The position numbers and the translations under genes were made by a program. Under the pieces are notes generated by a model. It was not told where the DNA came from. It ran no database searches and saw only the letters and a program-made list of their open reading frames with translations. This document shows positions 8,307 through 17,655 of a stretch of DNA of 64,000 nucleotides, in pieces. Position 1 is the stretch's first letter; every line of letters starts with the position of its first letter. The stretch spans positions 186,001-250,000 of the forward strand of contig NZ_VUOE01000001.1 of NCBI RefSeq assembly GCF_008386635.1, written 5' to 3'. This stretch comes from Maribacter flavus. Its GTDB lineage: Bacteria > Bacteroidota > Bacteroidia > Flavobacteriales > Flavobacteriaceae.

Positions 8307-9159
8307 AATCGTCTAAATTAGCCATTATTTCAGCTTCCAGTGTGGGCTCCTTGATATCTTTGTATTTTTTTAACCTTTCCAGCAAAATACTGGCTACGAT
8401 CACCCTAGCGGCCTTTTTGCTGTCCGCAGGTATCGTATACCAAGGTGCGTGCTCTTTAGTGGTATTGTTTATGGCCTCTTCGTAACAATATTGGTACTTG
8501 TCCCATAATTTACGTTCCTTAAGGTCCCCCGGGGAAAACTTCCAATGTTTCTCTCTAAGTGCCAATCTTCGCAACAATCGCTGACGCTGTTCCTCTTTGG
8601 AGAGGTGTAAAAAGAACTTGAAGATGATTGTGCCGTTTTCGTGTAGATGGCGTTCAAAATTATTAATCTGCTCAAACCTTTTGTCCCAAAACTTTTGGTC
8701 GATATCATCAACATTGTGGATACCAGGAATACGTTCATTGAGTATATATTCCGGATGGACCCTGGTAACAAGTACATTTTCATAATGTGTCCTATTGAAT
8801 ACCCCGAATTTTCCTTTGGCCGGCAATACCAAATAATGTCGCCATAAATAATTATGATCCAACTCCAATTCTGTGGGAACCTTAAAACTATGTACCTGTA
8901 CGCCCCTTACATTGAAATCCTTGAACACTTCCCTTACCAAACTATCCTTTCCAGCGGTGTCCATTCCTTGAAGACAAATAAGGACACTATATTTGTTATG
9001 GGCATAAAGGATGTCCTGAAATTCGCCCAATTCCCTCCTGACCTTACTAAGATCTTTTTTTAATTGCTTATCGGTTTTTCCAAAGTCCTCAAAACTGGGA
9101 ACTTTTGAAATTTGGATACTTTCATGTACCCTGTATTTTTCAGTATTTATATAATCCAT
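8272..9159 (-). CDS. Polyphosphate kinase 2 family protein (polyphosphate:nucleotide phosphotransferase)
   Basis: A 295-residue cytosolic kinase that transfers phosphate between polyphosphate and nucleotides. The Walker A motif is GMDTAGKDSL (about residues 65-74). The Walker B region FNRTHYENVLVTRVHPE resembles class III PPK2 enzymes, which can phosphorylate both AMP and ADP. The lid region KEEQRQRLLRRL and the terminal APWYTIPADSKKAAR are standard for the TIGR03709 group. The class assignment is inferred from motif resemblance only. It is the first gene of a two-gene minus-strand unit with the M28 peptidase and is divergent from the 9354 gene. Confidence 0.88.
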   Translation of the reverse strand: MDYINTEKYRVHESIQISKVPSFEDFGKTDKQLKKDLSKVRRELGEFQDILYAHNKYSVLICLQGMDTAGKDSLVREVFKDFNVRGVQVHSFKVPTELELDHNYLWRHYLVLPAKGKFGVFNRTHYENVLVTRVHPEYILNERIPGIHNVDDIDQKFWDKRFEQINNFERHLHENGTIIFKFFLHLSKEEQRQRLLRRLALREKHWKFSPGDLKERKLWDKYQYCYEEAINNTTKEHAPWYTIPADSKKAARVIVASILLERLKKYKDIKEPTLEAEIMANLDDYENQLRSERNN

Positions 9160-9353
9160 GCCGAAATATAGAATATTAATCGGTGAAGTGGGAATCGGTT
9201 TTAAAAAAAATGCCTGTTCTACCTAAAAACTGAACCAATGGACTATTGAACGAACAACTTAGCTCTCCTATCGAAAAAATAATGCTTTTGACAGCCTCCC
9301 GATGTACCTTTAACTTTGTAAAAGTCCCAAATTTTACGACCAAACTTAATCGA

Positions 9354-10052
9354 ATGAACAAAACCTACACAATCCTCATACTTGTAGTATGCTTTATTTC
9401 CTTTAATTCCTTTGGTAATCTTAGGGAATGTGAATATGCCGGAGCCAATATCGAATTTGCCAAAACGCAAACGGAAAAGGCATTGGAAATCTCAGATATA
9501 AATCTTGTAAAGTACCATGTTTATAAGGCCATAAGTGCCATTCAAAAAACCGATAAAAAACTATCCAACTGTGGTTGCGAACACGCCCAAAAAGATTTGG
9601 CGAAAGGTGTTGAAAACCTAAAACTGGCAACAAAACAAGAAGAACTGTTCAAAGCCAAGGATCTACTATTAGTGTCTTTAGAGAGCATCATGAAAGGATT
9701 GAATGCCCTTTCAGAACATGAGTACCATATAGAACAAAAGCGGGAAACCTTGGCAAAGACACAATCCCAAAATTCTCAGGACAACCAGATCAATGCAGAT
9801 ACGGAACAGTCCATTAGTCCTATTTATAAGGAAATTGACCAGTCCCTGGAAAAATACCGAAAATCGATTAATACTGTAGTGGAAACGGTCAACTGCAAGG
9901 AGGCCAGTAGTTTTGCGCAAAACATCATCGAGCAATGTGAAAACCAGTTATTGATGGAAAACCTGACCGAAGGTAAAAAGTACTATTACCTTAGAACTAA
10001 GGAAATTACTGTAAATGCTTTGGAGAAGCTTCGCGATTGCTATGGAAGGTAA
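9354..10052 (+). CDS. Exported coiled-coil protein of unknown function
   Basis: A 232-residue protein. The frame is open from 9246, but the ATG at 9354 begins a clear signal peptide (MNKTYTILILVVCFISFNSFG), so that start is chosen. The mature part is almost entirely helical, with many Lys, Glu and Gln and two matching segments (near residues 30-110 and 150-230) that each contain cysteines: CEYAGANIEFA and CGCEHAQKDLA in the first, NCKEASSFAQ and CENQLL in the second. This suggests an internal duplication of a helical hairpin stabilised by disulfides. It is probably periplasmic. I do not recognise a named family. It stands alone, divergent from PPK2 and convergent with the regulator gene. Confidence 0.7.
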   Translation: MNKTYTILILVVCFISFNSFGNLRECEYAGANIEFAKTQTEKALEISDINLVKYHVYKAISAIQKTDKKLSNCGCEHAQKDLAKGVENLKLATKQEELFKAKDLLLVSLESIMKGLNALSEHEYHIEQKRETLAKTQSQNSQDNQINADTEQSISPIYKEIDQSLEKYRKSINTVVETVNCKEASSFAQNIIEQCENQLLMENLTEGKKYYYLRTKEITVNALEKLRDCYGR

Positions 10053-10212
10053 AACCTTCCATTACCTAAAAACTTGGATTTCGCACTGCTGTGAAACCTA
10101 AATTTATGTGAAAACAACCCAATAAGATACTTAATATTGGCAAAATAGGAGCTCCAAACACTAAAAAACCGAACACAAAAAGTAGCGTAATCCGTGATTC
10201 GAACTAGTTGGA

Positions 10213-11376
10213 TTATTTACTGGCAAAAAGTTTCACATCTTCTTCCGAAACTTCGGCACCCCCCAGAATAATTAGCCTTTCTACAACGTTCCGTAGTTCA
10301 CGGATATTTCCGGTCCAATCATAGGCCTTTAGAAGTTCGATGGCTTTTTTGGAAAAAGTCTTGGGCGACATACCTTGCTCGTCCGTAATTTTTTGAGAAA
10401 AATGCTCAATCAACAAGGGAATATCCTCCCTTCTATCATTTAGGCTAGGCACTTTGATTAAAATAACCGCTAGCCTGTGGTAAAGGTCCTCCCGAAACTT
10501 TCCTTCCTCAATTTCCTTTTGTAGATTTTTGTTGGTGGCCGCCAGGACCCTTACGTCCACTTTGATATCCTTATCCGTTCCTACCCTAGAAATCTTATTT
10601 TCCTGCAAGACCCTAAGAACCTTTGCCTGTGCGGAAAGGCTCATGTCCCCAATTTCATCAAGAAATATGGTTCCTTTGTTCGCAGCCTCGAATTTCCCCG
10701 CCCGATCCTTTACGGCAGAGGTAAATGCCCCTTTAACATGGCCAAAAAGTTCGCTCTCTATCAATTCAGATGGGATAGCGGCACAGTTCACCTCAATAAA
10801 CGGCGCCTTGCTCCTGCTACTTTTTTCGTGTAGCCAGTGTGCCACAAGTTCCTTGCCCGTTCCATTGGAGCCGGTAATAAGCACGCGTGCATCGGTCGGG
10901 GCCACTTTTTCTATTATTTCCTTAATAGCGGAAATCTCTTGGCTCTCCCCTACCATCTCATAGTTTTTGCTGACTTTTTTCTTTAGAATCTTATTTTCGG
11001 CAACCAAATCCTTTCTATCCAAGGCATTTCTAACGGTGGTCAACAATCTGTTTAAATCGGGGGGTTTTGAAATATAATCGAAGGCCCCTAGGCGCATCGT
11101 ATTCACGGCCGTATCCAAATCCCCATGACCGGAAATCATTATAAATGGAATTTCTGGTTTTATTTTTCGGGCGGCCTCCAGGACTTCAACACCGTCCATT
11201 TTTGGCATCTTAATGTCGCAAAGTACTAGGTCGTAGTCATTGTTTTTAATGGTTTCCAATCCTTTTAAACCGTCTTCGGCCTCCTCTACCATATAACTAT
11301 CACTTTCTTCGGAGAGTATTTTTACCAATACCCTTCTAATGGCCGCTTCATCTTCAATCACTAAAATCCTTGACAT
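10213..11376 (-). CDS. NtrC-like response regulator (REC-AAA+) lacking a DNA-binding domain
   Basis: A 387-residue response regulator. The receiver domain (1-120) has the phosphoacceptor Asp54 in LCDIKMPKMDG and the Lys in SKPPD near residue 104. The AAA+ domain follows with Walker A GSNGTGKE (169-176), Walker B IFLDEIGD (237-244) and FREDLYHRL (294-302). The sigma-54-contacting loop reads GAFTSA (216-221) instead of GAFTGA. The protein ends about 20 residues after the AAA+ lid, so the Fis-type helix-turn-helix is missing. It may act from solution, through another DNA-binding partner, or have lost sigma-54 activity. It is the last gene of a five-gene operon, 11 bp after the DUF6268 gene. No histidine kinase is adjacent. 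Confidence 0.88.
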   Translation of the reverse strand: MSRILVIEDEAAIRRVLVKILSEESDSYMVEEAEDGLKGLETIKNNDYDLVLCDIKMPKMDGVEVLEAARKIKPEIPFIMISGHGDLDTAVNTMRLGAFDYISKPPDLNRLLTTVRNALDRKDLVAENKILKKKVSKNYEMVGESQEISAIKEIIEKVAPTDARVLITGSNGTGKELVAHWLHEKSSRSKAPFIEVNCAAIPSELIESELFGHVKGAFTSAVKDRAGKFEAANKGTIFLDEIGDMSLSAQAKVLRVLQENKISRVGTDKDIKVDVRVLAATNKNLQKEIEEGKFREDLYHRLAVILIKVPSLNDRREDIPLLIEHFSQKITDEQGMSPKTFSKKAIELLKAYDWTGNIRELRNVVERLIILGGAEVSEEDVKLFASK

Positions 11377-11387
11377 ACTACTAATTT

Positions 11388-12263
11388 TTAAATTCCTATT
11401 CTAAATCCGGTCCTAAAATACAATCCGGCATCATCGTTCAGCGTAAAAATATCCTTTCTATCGCTATCCCTAAGGGCTCCATTTTGAAAAAGTGAATACC
11501 CTCCAACCAAGTAAACGGACATATCCTTGGTTATCTTATACTGGTAACCCAATGTCAATAATAGTGCCGTATAGGAAACGTCCGTAGACAAAATATTATT
11601 TGATAACAGAATATTGTTCTGGATATTCACATAATAGCCATCAACGAACAGTTCTGTCTGAAAAAAATGGCCCTTGGGCGTAAAATATTTCATACCCGTT
11701 TTTGGCACTCCCAAAACATAGGACCAACTGGGGTGAAAACGTTTCTCATAATATAATACAGGCAAAGGTATCTGCACTGGCGAGTTGGAATTATAGGAAA
11801 CCCCCAAAACCAAACGGAACGGTTTTTCTATATTTTTTTTATCCTGATAGGCCCCTATCGTATAGTTTATGTTGAAATCGTCCTCCTGCAGCTCTTCCAC
11901 AAAATTGGAGGACCACCTGGGGGTGACCACACCAACCATGCGCCATTCTTCCGATACTTTGTAGACATAGGCGAAATTCAAATCAAAGACATGTAGTTTT
12001 CTTAAGTCCCCGGCATTTGGAAATAGGGTGTCCGGCACTTCAAAATTATACCGATTGTACTCGCTTCCCAAAACGATAAAATCCTTTTTATTTCGTACCG
12101 GAATTGGAACGTTCGCCAATAATTTGACCCTGGCCGTCTCCACACCGCCGCTGTTCTCCGGCATTAGCATATACTCCGCCCGAAATACATCTGGTGTCTG
12201 ACTCCAAAATGTCAAATGTACCATGATTCCTAAAAATAGGGCCCACTTATTTTTGCCCATCAT
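11388..12263 (-). CDS. DUF6268-like outer-membrane beta-barrel protein
   Basis: A 291-residue exported protein with signal peptide MMGKNKWALFLGIMVHLTFWSQ. The mature part shows alternating amphipathic strands with aromatic girdles (YYEKRFHPSWSYVLGVP, YKITKDMSVYLVGGYSLF) and ends FRTGFRIGI, as expected for an outer-membrane barrel. It resembles the DUF6268 family. Its ATG overlaps the stop of the MscS gene by 4 bp, and the response regulator follows 11 bp downstream. Co-transcription with a mechanosensitive channel and an ABC exporter suggests a role in envelope stress or export, but this is inference from context. Confidence 0.72.
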   Translation of the reverse strand: MMGKNKWALFLGIMVHLTFWSQTPDVFRAEYMLMPENSGGVETARVKLLANVPIPVRNKKDFIVLGSEYNRYNFEVPDTLFPNAGDLRKLHVFDLNFAYVYKVSEEWRMVGVVTPRWSSNFVEELQEDDFNINYTIGAYQDKKNIEKPFRLVLGVSYNSNSPVQIPLPVLYYEKRFHPSWSYVLGVPKTGMKYFTPKGHFFQTELFVDGYYVNIQNNILLSNNILSTDVSYTALLLTLGYQYKITKDMSVYLVGGYSLFQNGALRDSDRKDIFTLNDDAGLYFRTGFRIGI

Positions 12264-13192
12264 TCCTTACTATCTGGTTGGACATTACTATGTTGAAAAG
12301 GGGTTTGCTGAAAAATATGTACATCCCTTTGAGGAAAGGGTATGGTCACGTTATTCTTTCTAAATGCCGCATCTATTTTGTAGCGCAATTCACTTTTTGT
12401 CCGTGGATCTGAAAAACTATCGCTGATGAAAAAGTTAAGGGAAAAAAGCAAGGCTGAATCCCCAAAATCCTCAAAAATAACGAAGGGTTTAGGACTTTTA
12501 AGTACACCTCTTTGCTCCTTTACCAGGCCCTCCAAAATACTAGTGACCAATTGGACATCGCTACCGTAGGCAACGCCAACTTTTACACTTTCCCTTGTCG
12601 TCTTGTGGTTTTGGGTATAGTTGAAAACGATATCACTAATAAAATGGTGGTTGGGAATGATGATGATTTTATCGTCCCTTGTAATGGCCCTAGTGGTTCG
12701 CAGTTTTATCTCAAAAACCTTACCTACTTTTCCATCCACCTCTATAATATCACCTACCCTAAGCGATTTATCCACAATAATAAAAATTCCCCCAATGATA
12801 TCCTGAAAGAGTTCTTGCAAAGCAAGTCCCAAACCAACAAACAAGGCTGCAGAGGCTGTTATAAGTATGGTAATGTCTATTCCTGCGGCGCTCATGGTAA
12901 ACAATATCACCACGATATAAACGACATACTTTATAAATTTGAAAATACTGATAAACTTCAGCTTATCATCGGTCTCCATTTTTCTGGTGAAAAACTTACG
13001 GACCCATTGCAATACAAAACTGGTAACCAAAAATGCTACTGTCAACAATAGCAGTAGACCAACAGTAACCTGAATTGATTTATCCCCGGAGGTATAATGA
13101 AACCCAAGGTCCAGAAATTCCTTTATGGAACCCCAGATATCCTCTTCAATAATCTCCTTAATTTTTTCTTTTTCCTCTTGGGCCATTATCAA
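12260..13192 (-). CDS. Small-conductance mechanosensitive channel (MscS family)
   Basis: A 310-residue inner-membrane channel that opens under membrane tension to release solutes on hypo-osmotic shock. Three transmembrane helices are visible, at about residues 38-62, 80-102 and 106-130. The pore helix TM3 contains ASAALFVGLGLALQELFQDI, with the Gly/Ala packing pattern of MscS, followed by the beta domain signature GDIIEVDGKVGKVFEIKLRTT and IIPNHHF. The C-terminal alpha/beta domain is complete and ends in a short polar tail. The start codon overlaps the end of the ABC permease gene (4 bp), and the stop overlaps the DUF6268 start, so translation is probably coupled. Confidence 0.92.
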   Translation of the reverse strand: MIMAQEEKEKIKEIIEEDIWGSIKEFLDLGFHYTSGDKSIQVTVGLLLLLTVAFLVTSFVLQWVRKFFTRKMETDDKLKFISIFKFIKYVVYIVVILFTMSAAGIDITILITASAALFVGLGLALQELFQDIIGGIFIIVDKSLRVGDIIEVDGKVGKVFEIKLRTTRAITRDDKIIIIPNHHFISDIVFNYTQNHKTTRESVKVGVAYGSDVQLVTSILEGLVKEQRGVLKSPKPFVIFEDFGDSALLFSLNFFISDSFSDPRTKSELRYKIDAAFRKNNVTIPFPQRDVHIFQQTPFQHSNVQPDSKE

Positions 13193-14526
13193 TATTTAAG
13201 CCATTTAAGCAATTCTTTATAACTGGGCCTTTTTCCGTACATAAGGATTCCTACCCTGTATATTTTGGCGGCCAGCCAAACGATACCAATAAAGGTAAAT
13301 ATTAATATCAAAATGGACGATACCAACTGCCAAATGGGAACCCCTCCTTCCCCGATGCCTCCCGGCAGCCGCATTAACATGACTATGGGCGAAGTCAGCG
13401 GAAATAACGAAAAACCAACGGCAATGGGTCCATGAGGATTACTAAAAACCGAAAAGAAGCCGACATAAATAGCCAACATCAAAGGCAGGATTATTGGAAA
13501 AATAAACTGTTGGGTATCGGTTTCATTGTCCACCGCGGCTCCTATGGCCGCATAAATGGAACTATAGATCAAATAACCCAAAATAAAATAAATCAGAAAA
13601 AAGAAGACCAAAAGAACCCAGGGTATGTCCATAATCTCTTGGGCGTATAATATCATATCAGAATCTGCGGAGGCCATGATGGGATTTTGGGCAGCGCCCA
13701 TTCCAGGTCCCGACCCGCCACTGGAAAGATCGGCCGGGTCAATATTAAATATGGCCATGGACACTATCAACAAAACACCCCCTGATACAATCCAAATACC
13801 AAATTGTGTTATACCCGCCAAAGAGGTCCCAATAATTTTGCCGAGCATCAACTGAAATGGTTTTACCGAAGAAATGATAACCTCAATAATCCGACTCGTC
13901 TTCTCCTCTATGACACTGCGCATAACAAAGCCACCGTAGATTATAATGAATATCATAATCAAATAACCAAAACCCCCACCAATTATAGCCTTTATCTCGT
14001 TGATCCCCTTTAGGTTGTGTTCCCCATCAAAGGTTGAGATGTTCAGTTCATACGTACTGTCCATTTCCGCATATTCACTGGCCGAAATACCAAATTCCCT
14101 TAGTCTTTCCTGTTTGAGGCGCTCCTTGAAAATACGCTCCAATCGCTCTAGGGTGTTGGTGCTAGGTGCATCCTTACTGTAAAAAAACGAACGCTGGCTC
14201 ACTTTTTCCAGGTCGGATTCATTAGGCAGATACACCAATCCATAATACCCCATGTTCAAGGTGGAGTCCTTTGCCTCCTGCAAAGTGATATCCCTAAACT
14301 TTACAAAGGATGTACTTTCCGAGGTTATAAACTCATTGGCAAAAAAATCGCTTTCGTTCAGTACCGCGATTATTCTTTTTTCGTTGTCATTGAGCTTTGT
14401 AAGATATGCGATAAGTACGATCATTCCCACCATTAAAAAAGGGCTCAGGAACGTCATGATCACAAAGGACTTGTTCCTAACCTTTGCGAAGTATTCCCTT
14501 TTTATTATCAATGAAAGCTTACTCAT
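13189..14526 (-). CDS. ABC-2 type transporter permease (NatB-like)
   Basis: A 445-residue permease. One N-terminal helix (about residues 22-44) is followed by a periplasmic domain of roughly 150 residues, then five or six clustered helices from about residue 185 on. The motif EEKTSRIIEVIISSVKPFQLMLGKIIG near residue 208, of which EEKTSRIIEVI is the diagnostic part, is the conserved cytoplasmic loop that contacts the ATPase in NatB-type exporters. The protein forms an exporter with the ATPase encoded just upstream (8-bp overlap). The substrate is unknown; homologues export Na+, drugs or lipids. The PGPGMGAA-rich loop near residue 272 lies between helices and is probably flexible. Confidence 0.88.
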   Translation of the reverse strand: MSKLSLIIKREYFAKVRNKSFVIMTFLSPFLMVGMIVLIAYLTKLNDNEKRIIAVLNESDFFANEFITSESTSFVKFRDITLQEAKDSTLNMGYYGLVYLPNESDLEKVSQRSFFYSKDAPSTNTLERLERIFKERLKQERLREFGISASEYAEMDSTYELNISTFDGEHNLKGINEIKAIIGGGFGYLIMIFIIIYGGFVMRSVIEEKTSRIIEVIISSVKPFQLMLGKIIGTSLAGITQFGIWIVSGGVLLIVSMAIFNIDPADLSSGGSGPGMGAAQNPIMASADSDMILYAQEIMDIPWVLLVFFFLIYFILGYLIYSSIYAAIGAAVDNETDTQQFIFPIILPLMLAIYVGFFSVFSNPHGPIAVGFSLFPLTSPIVMLMRLPGGIGEGGVPIWQLVSSILILIFTFIGIVWLAAKIYRVGILMYGKRPSYKELLKWLKY

Positions 14527-15451
14527 CTATAACACCTTGTTTTGCTACGGTTCTAATGAATATCTCGTTAGCGGACGGAATCGTTTCCGTGAAACTTTTT
14601 ATGGTACCCTGTGTTCCTAAAAAATTCAACAACTCATTGGAGGTTCCGTTTACCAGTTGTACCGAAAAATCCAGTTGCCCTTGCGAGGTAGCCGAATCCA
14701 ATATGGTAAAACTATTTTTCAATTGGTCCAATAATCCATATGGAGCATTTGTATCGACTGCCACTTTGAAAATATTCTTTTTGAACGCCTGTTTGATATC
14801 GGATAATTTACCGTCCAAAATTTTCTCTGATCTATGGATCAGCGCAATATGTTCACATAGTTCCTCAACGGATTCCATTCTATGGGTGGAAAAAATAATC
14901 GATGTCCCGTTTTCCTTCAACTGAAGGATTTCGTCCTTTATAATATTGGCGTTTATGGGGTCGAATCCGCTAAAGGGTTCATCAAAAATTAATAGTTTGG
15001 GCTCATGGAGTACGGTTACTATAAACTGTATCTTTTGTGCCATTCCTTTGGAAAGTTCCTGGATTTTCTTGTTCCACCAGTTGCCAATATCCAGCCTGTC
15101 AAACCAATATTTTAACCGCTGTTTTGCGTCGTTTTTGGACAACCCTTTTAGCTGGGCCAAATACAGCGCCTGCTCCCCTACTTTCATGCTCTTATAGAGC
15201 CCACGCTCCTCCGGCAAATATCCTATTTGGGCAATATGTTCGCTTCTTAATGGTTCTCCCTCAAATAATACCTCACCCTGGTCTGGATAGGTAATCTGAT
15301 TGATAATGCGTATCAAGGTAGTCTTGCCTGCCCCATTGGGACCCAGCAGGCCATAAATACTGTTTTTGGGAATTTCTATGGAAACATTTTGCAAAGCAGT
15401 ATGGTCGCCATACCTTTTGGAGACCTTATTTGCGACCAAAATATGATTCAT
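14519..15451 (-). CDS. ABC transporter ATP-binding protein (NatA-like)
   Basis: A 310-residue nucleotide-binding subunit. Walker A GPNGAGKTT (about residues 37-45), Q-loop IGYLPEERGLY, signature LSKGMAQKIQ (the ABC-2 variant of LSGGQ), Walker B LLIFDEPFSGFD and the H-loop FSTHRME are all present. An extra C-terminal domain (about 220-310) is typical of NatA-type proteins. It energises the permease encoded by the overlapping downstream gene. It is the first gene of a five-gene minus-strand operon (ATPase, permease, MscS, DUF6268, REC-AAA+). The 416-bp region upstream presumably holds its promoter. Confidence 0.92.
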   Translation of the reverse strand: MNHILVANKVSKRYGDHTALQNVSIEIPKNSIYGLLGPNGAGKTTLIRIINQITYPDQGEVLFEGEPLRSEHIAQIGYLPEERGLYKSMKVGEQALYLAQLKGLSKNDAKQRLKYWFDRLDIGNWWNKKIQELSKGMAQKIQFIVTVLHEPKLLIFDEPFSGFDPINANIIKDEILQLKENGTSIIFSTHRMESVEELCEHIALIHRSEKILDGKLSDIKQAFKKNIFKVAVDTNAPYGLLDQLKNSFTILDSATSQGQLDFSVQLVNGTSNELLNFLGTQGTIKSFTETIPSANEIFIRTVAKQGVIDE

Positions 15452-15867
15452 GCAAGCAATTTGTTCAAAGATATTGAATTGTTTTCATGTGGTACCAAAT
15501 GATGGATTTTTAATACTTGTATTGGGGCTACACTGTTTATATCCATGAAAAAATCAAATGTTCTTCCATGCCAAATCATGTTTTCCTTTTAAAAAATATT
15601 CATTGATTTTATTTTTTGGGATGGCTTGCACAATGACCATTAGTCTATATCTCACAACTGTTCTCTAGACTATTTACAGTCATTTTCCCCTACTTATATT
15701 TCTGAAAATTTTCTGTAACCAGCACTTCAAATAGCCCTAAAAACAAAACCCACCCTCAATAGAATCAAGGATGGGAAAAAAATTGCTATGAAAAAGAAAA
15801 TTAATATTGGTCTCCCAATATTGTTTCAAATATACGTTTTTTATTTAAACACCAAATATTTTGACGA
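15452..15867. other. Intergenic region between the ABC operon and dnaJ
   Basis: No convincing gene is seen. The region holds the presumed promoter of the ABC operon (near 15452-15600), the dnaJ terminator hairpin at 15749-15775 and a perfect 8-bp inverted repeat, AATATTGG / CCAATATT, at 15803-15822 with a TCTC loop. A 22-codon frame starting at 15788 is not supported by anything else. Confidence 0.6.
15749..15775 (-). terminator. Intrinsic terminator downstream of dnaJ
   Basis: CCCACCCT (15749-15756) and AGGATGGG (15768-15775) form an 8-bp stem with one mismatch. On the minus strand it is followed by TTTTGTTTTT, as expected for termination of grpE-dnaJ. Confidence 0.65.
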
Positions 15868-16995
15868 TTAAGAGAACATATCCTTGACTTTTTCAAAGAA
15901 CGACTTGTCTGATTTTTCAGGTTTCGGTTCAAAGTTCTCATTGCCCTGCATACTTTCAAAAAACTCCCGCTGCTCCTTGTTCAATTCCTTTGGGGTCCAA
16001 ACGTTCACGTGTACCAAAAGGTCTCCACTACCATAACCATTGAGACTTGATATACCCTTTCCACGCAATCTTAGGATTTTTCCGGACTGTATTCCCGGTT
16101 CCAATTTAATCCGTACTTTACCGCCAACGGCATCTATTTCCTTGGAAGTACCTAAAATGGCATCCGCTATACTAATATAAAGGTCGTGATGCAGATTATC
16201 GCCTTCCCGCTTCAGGGTCTCGTGCTCCTGTGTTTCAATGGCCACTAATAAATCCCCGGGAATACCGTTTCCTGGTGCGTCATTTCCTTTCCCCGGAACC
16301 TTTAGTTGCATTCCTTCTTCCACACCGGCCGGAATATTTATGGATACGGTCTCTTCAGATATTTTCAATCCCTGTGCATCCGCATCTCCTGGTTTTCCAT
16401 CCAAAATCTGTCCACTTCCACCACAGTTACTACAGGTAGCGGCCGTCTGCATCCTTCCCAATATGGTATTTTGGATTTTTGTGACCTGTCCGCGACCATT
16501 ACAGGTGGAACATGTTTTATAGGTGACGCCTTCAGCTTGTACCTTTCTTCTGACCTTGACTTTCTTCTCTACACCATTTGCTACTTCCTCCAAGGTAAGC
16601 TTAACCCGTATACGTAGGTTACTGCCTTTCACCCTTCGCTGGCCACCACCACCAAAACCGCTAAAGCCGCTAAAGCCGCCACCACCAAAGGCACTGCCAA
16701 AAATATCTCCAAATTGGCTGAAGATGTCGTCCATGTTCATACCGCCACCTCCAAAGCCACCGCCTTCAAAGGCCGCGTGACCAAATTGGTCGTATTTAGC
16801 CTTTTTATTGAGGTCGCTCAATACCTCATAGGCTTCGGCCGACTTCTTGAACATCTCCTCCGCCTTGGCATCCCCAGGATTTTTATCAGGATGGTATTGC
16901 AGTGCCTTTTTCCGGTACGCCTTTTTAATTTCAGCAGCGGAGGCACTTTTGCTCACACCAAGTATATCGTAATAATCTTCCTTCATACTATTCAA
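15868..16995 (-). CDS. dnaJ: Molecular chaperone DnaJ with a reduced zinc-finger domain
   Basis: A 375-residue Hsp40 co-chaperone that stimulates DnaK ATPase and delivers unfolded protein. The J domain (about residues 5-72) has YHPDKNP with the essential HPD. A Gly/Phe-rich linker follows (about 77-118). The zinc domain has only two CxxCxGxG motifs, at Cys162/165 and Cys188/191, instead of four. Their spacing and the intervening GQV...Q..C pattern match motifs 2 and 3 of E. coli DnaJ, so zinc centre II is kept and centre I is absent. The C-terminal substrate domains are complete. An alternative ATG three codons in ([10 protein letters not shown]) matches more homologues. It is directly downstream of grpE. 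Confidence 0.95.
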   Translation of the reverse strand: MNSMKEDYYDILGVSKSASAAEIKKAYRKKALQYHPDKNPGDAKAEEMFKKSAEAYEVLSDLNKKAKYDQFGHAAFEGGGFGGGGMNMDDIFSQFGDIFGSAFGGGGFSGFSGFGGGGQRRVKGSNLRIRVKLTLEEVANGVEKKVKVRRKVQAEGVTYKTCSTCNGRGQVTKIQNTILGRMQTAATCSNCGGSGQILDGKPGDADAQGLKISEETVSINIPAGVEEGMQLKVPGKGNDAPGNGIPGDLLVAIETQEHETLKREGDNLHHDLYISIADAILGTSKEIDAVGGKVRIKLEPGIQSGKILRLRGKGISSLNGYGSGDLLVHVNVWTPKELNKEQREFFESMQGNENFEPKPEKSDKSFFEKVKDMFS

Positions 16996-17574
16996 TTAGT
17001 TTCCAACAACAACTTTTGGATGCCGTATAATTCTATCGCCCAGCTTAAAGCCTTTTTCAATAACATCGATGATTTTTCCCTTCATGGCCTCTTCAGGTGC
17101 CGGTATTTGGGTAATGGCCTCATGAATTTCTGCATCAAAAGTATCGCCCACGGCAACTTCAACTTCCTGCAGACCTTTGGATTTCAAGGTTTCCCTGAAC
17201 TTTACCTTTATAAGTTCCACGCCCTTGAACATTTCCGTATCTTCAGATTTTGAAAGCTCCTTCAAGGCCCTGTCAAAATCATCCATCACAGGCAAAAGTG
17301 AAACGATTACTTCCTGTCCTGCCGTTTTAAAGAGCTCCATTCGTTCTTTTGAAGTTCTTCTCTTATAATTCTCGAATTCAGCAAAAAGCCTCAAAAACTT
17401 GTCCTTTTCCTTTCCCAGTTCCTCTTTTAGACGATCTTCTTCGGTCATTTCCACTGTCTCTTCGGATACTTCCTCTGACTGAACCTCCTTATTTTCCATT
17501 TCTTGCTCCAGCACTTGCTCTTGGGACTGATCGTCTTCTATATGTTCGGTCTTATTTTTCTTGCTCATGTTCAA
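16996..17574 (-). CDS. grpE: Nucleotide exchange factor GrpE
   Basis: A 192-residue GrpE, which releases ADP from DnaK. The N-terminal 60 residues are very acidic and glutamate-rich. The long dimerisation coiled coil follows (about 50-110), containing LRLFAEFENYKRRT, and then the beta-wing domain with VGDTFDAEIHEAI, EKGFKLGDRIIRHPKVVV. The start could be at M1 or M3. dnaJ follows with no gap, forming the usual grpE-dnaJ unit; dnaK is not in the window. A heat-shock control element was not identified. Confidence 0.95.
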   Translation of the reverse strand: MNMSKKNKTEHIEDDQSQEQVLEQEMENKEVQSEEVSEETVEMTEEDRLKEELGKEKDKFLRLFAEFENYKRRTSKERMELFKTAGQEVIVSLLPVMDDFDRALKELSKSEDTEMFKGVELIKVKFRETLKSKGLQEVEVAVGDTFDAEIHEAITQIPAPEEAMKGKIIDVIEKGFKLGDRIIRHPKVVVGN

Positions 17575-17655
17575 TTCTTGTTTAATCTCTGGATTTGAGT
17601 CGGCAAAAGTACTGCCAAATCTTTAAAAATGTCAAAATGTCACCAAACTTTATAA

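Noticed and set aside
10529..10963. Plus-strand frame of 144 codons
   Set aside because: It lies entirely opposite the response regulator's AAA+ domain and has shadow-like composition.
15803..15822. Perfect 8-bp inverted repeat AATATTGG/CCAATATT as a terminator
   Set aside because: It is AT-rich and has no T-tract; the stronger hairpin at 15749-15775 is the better terminator candidate.
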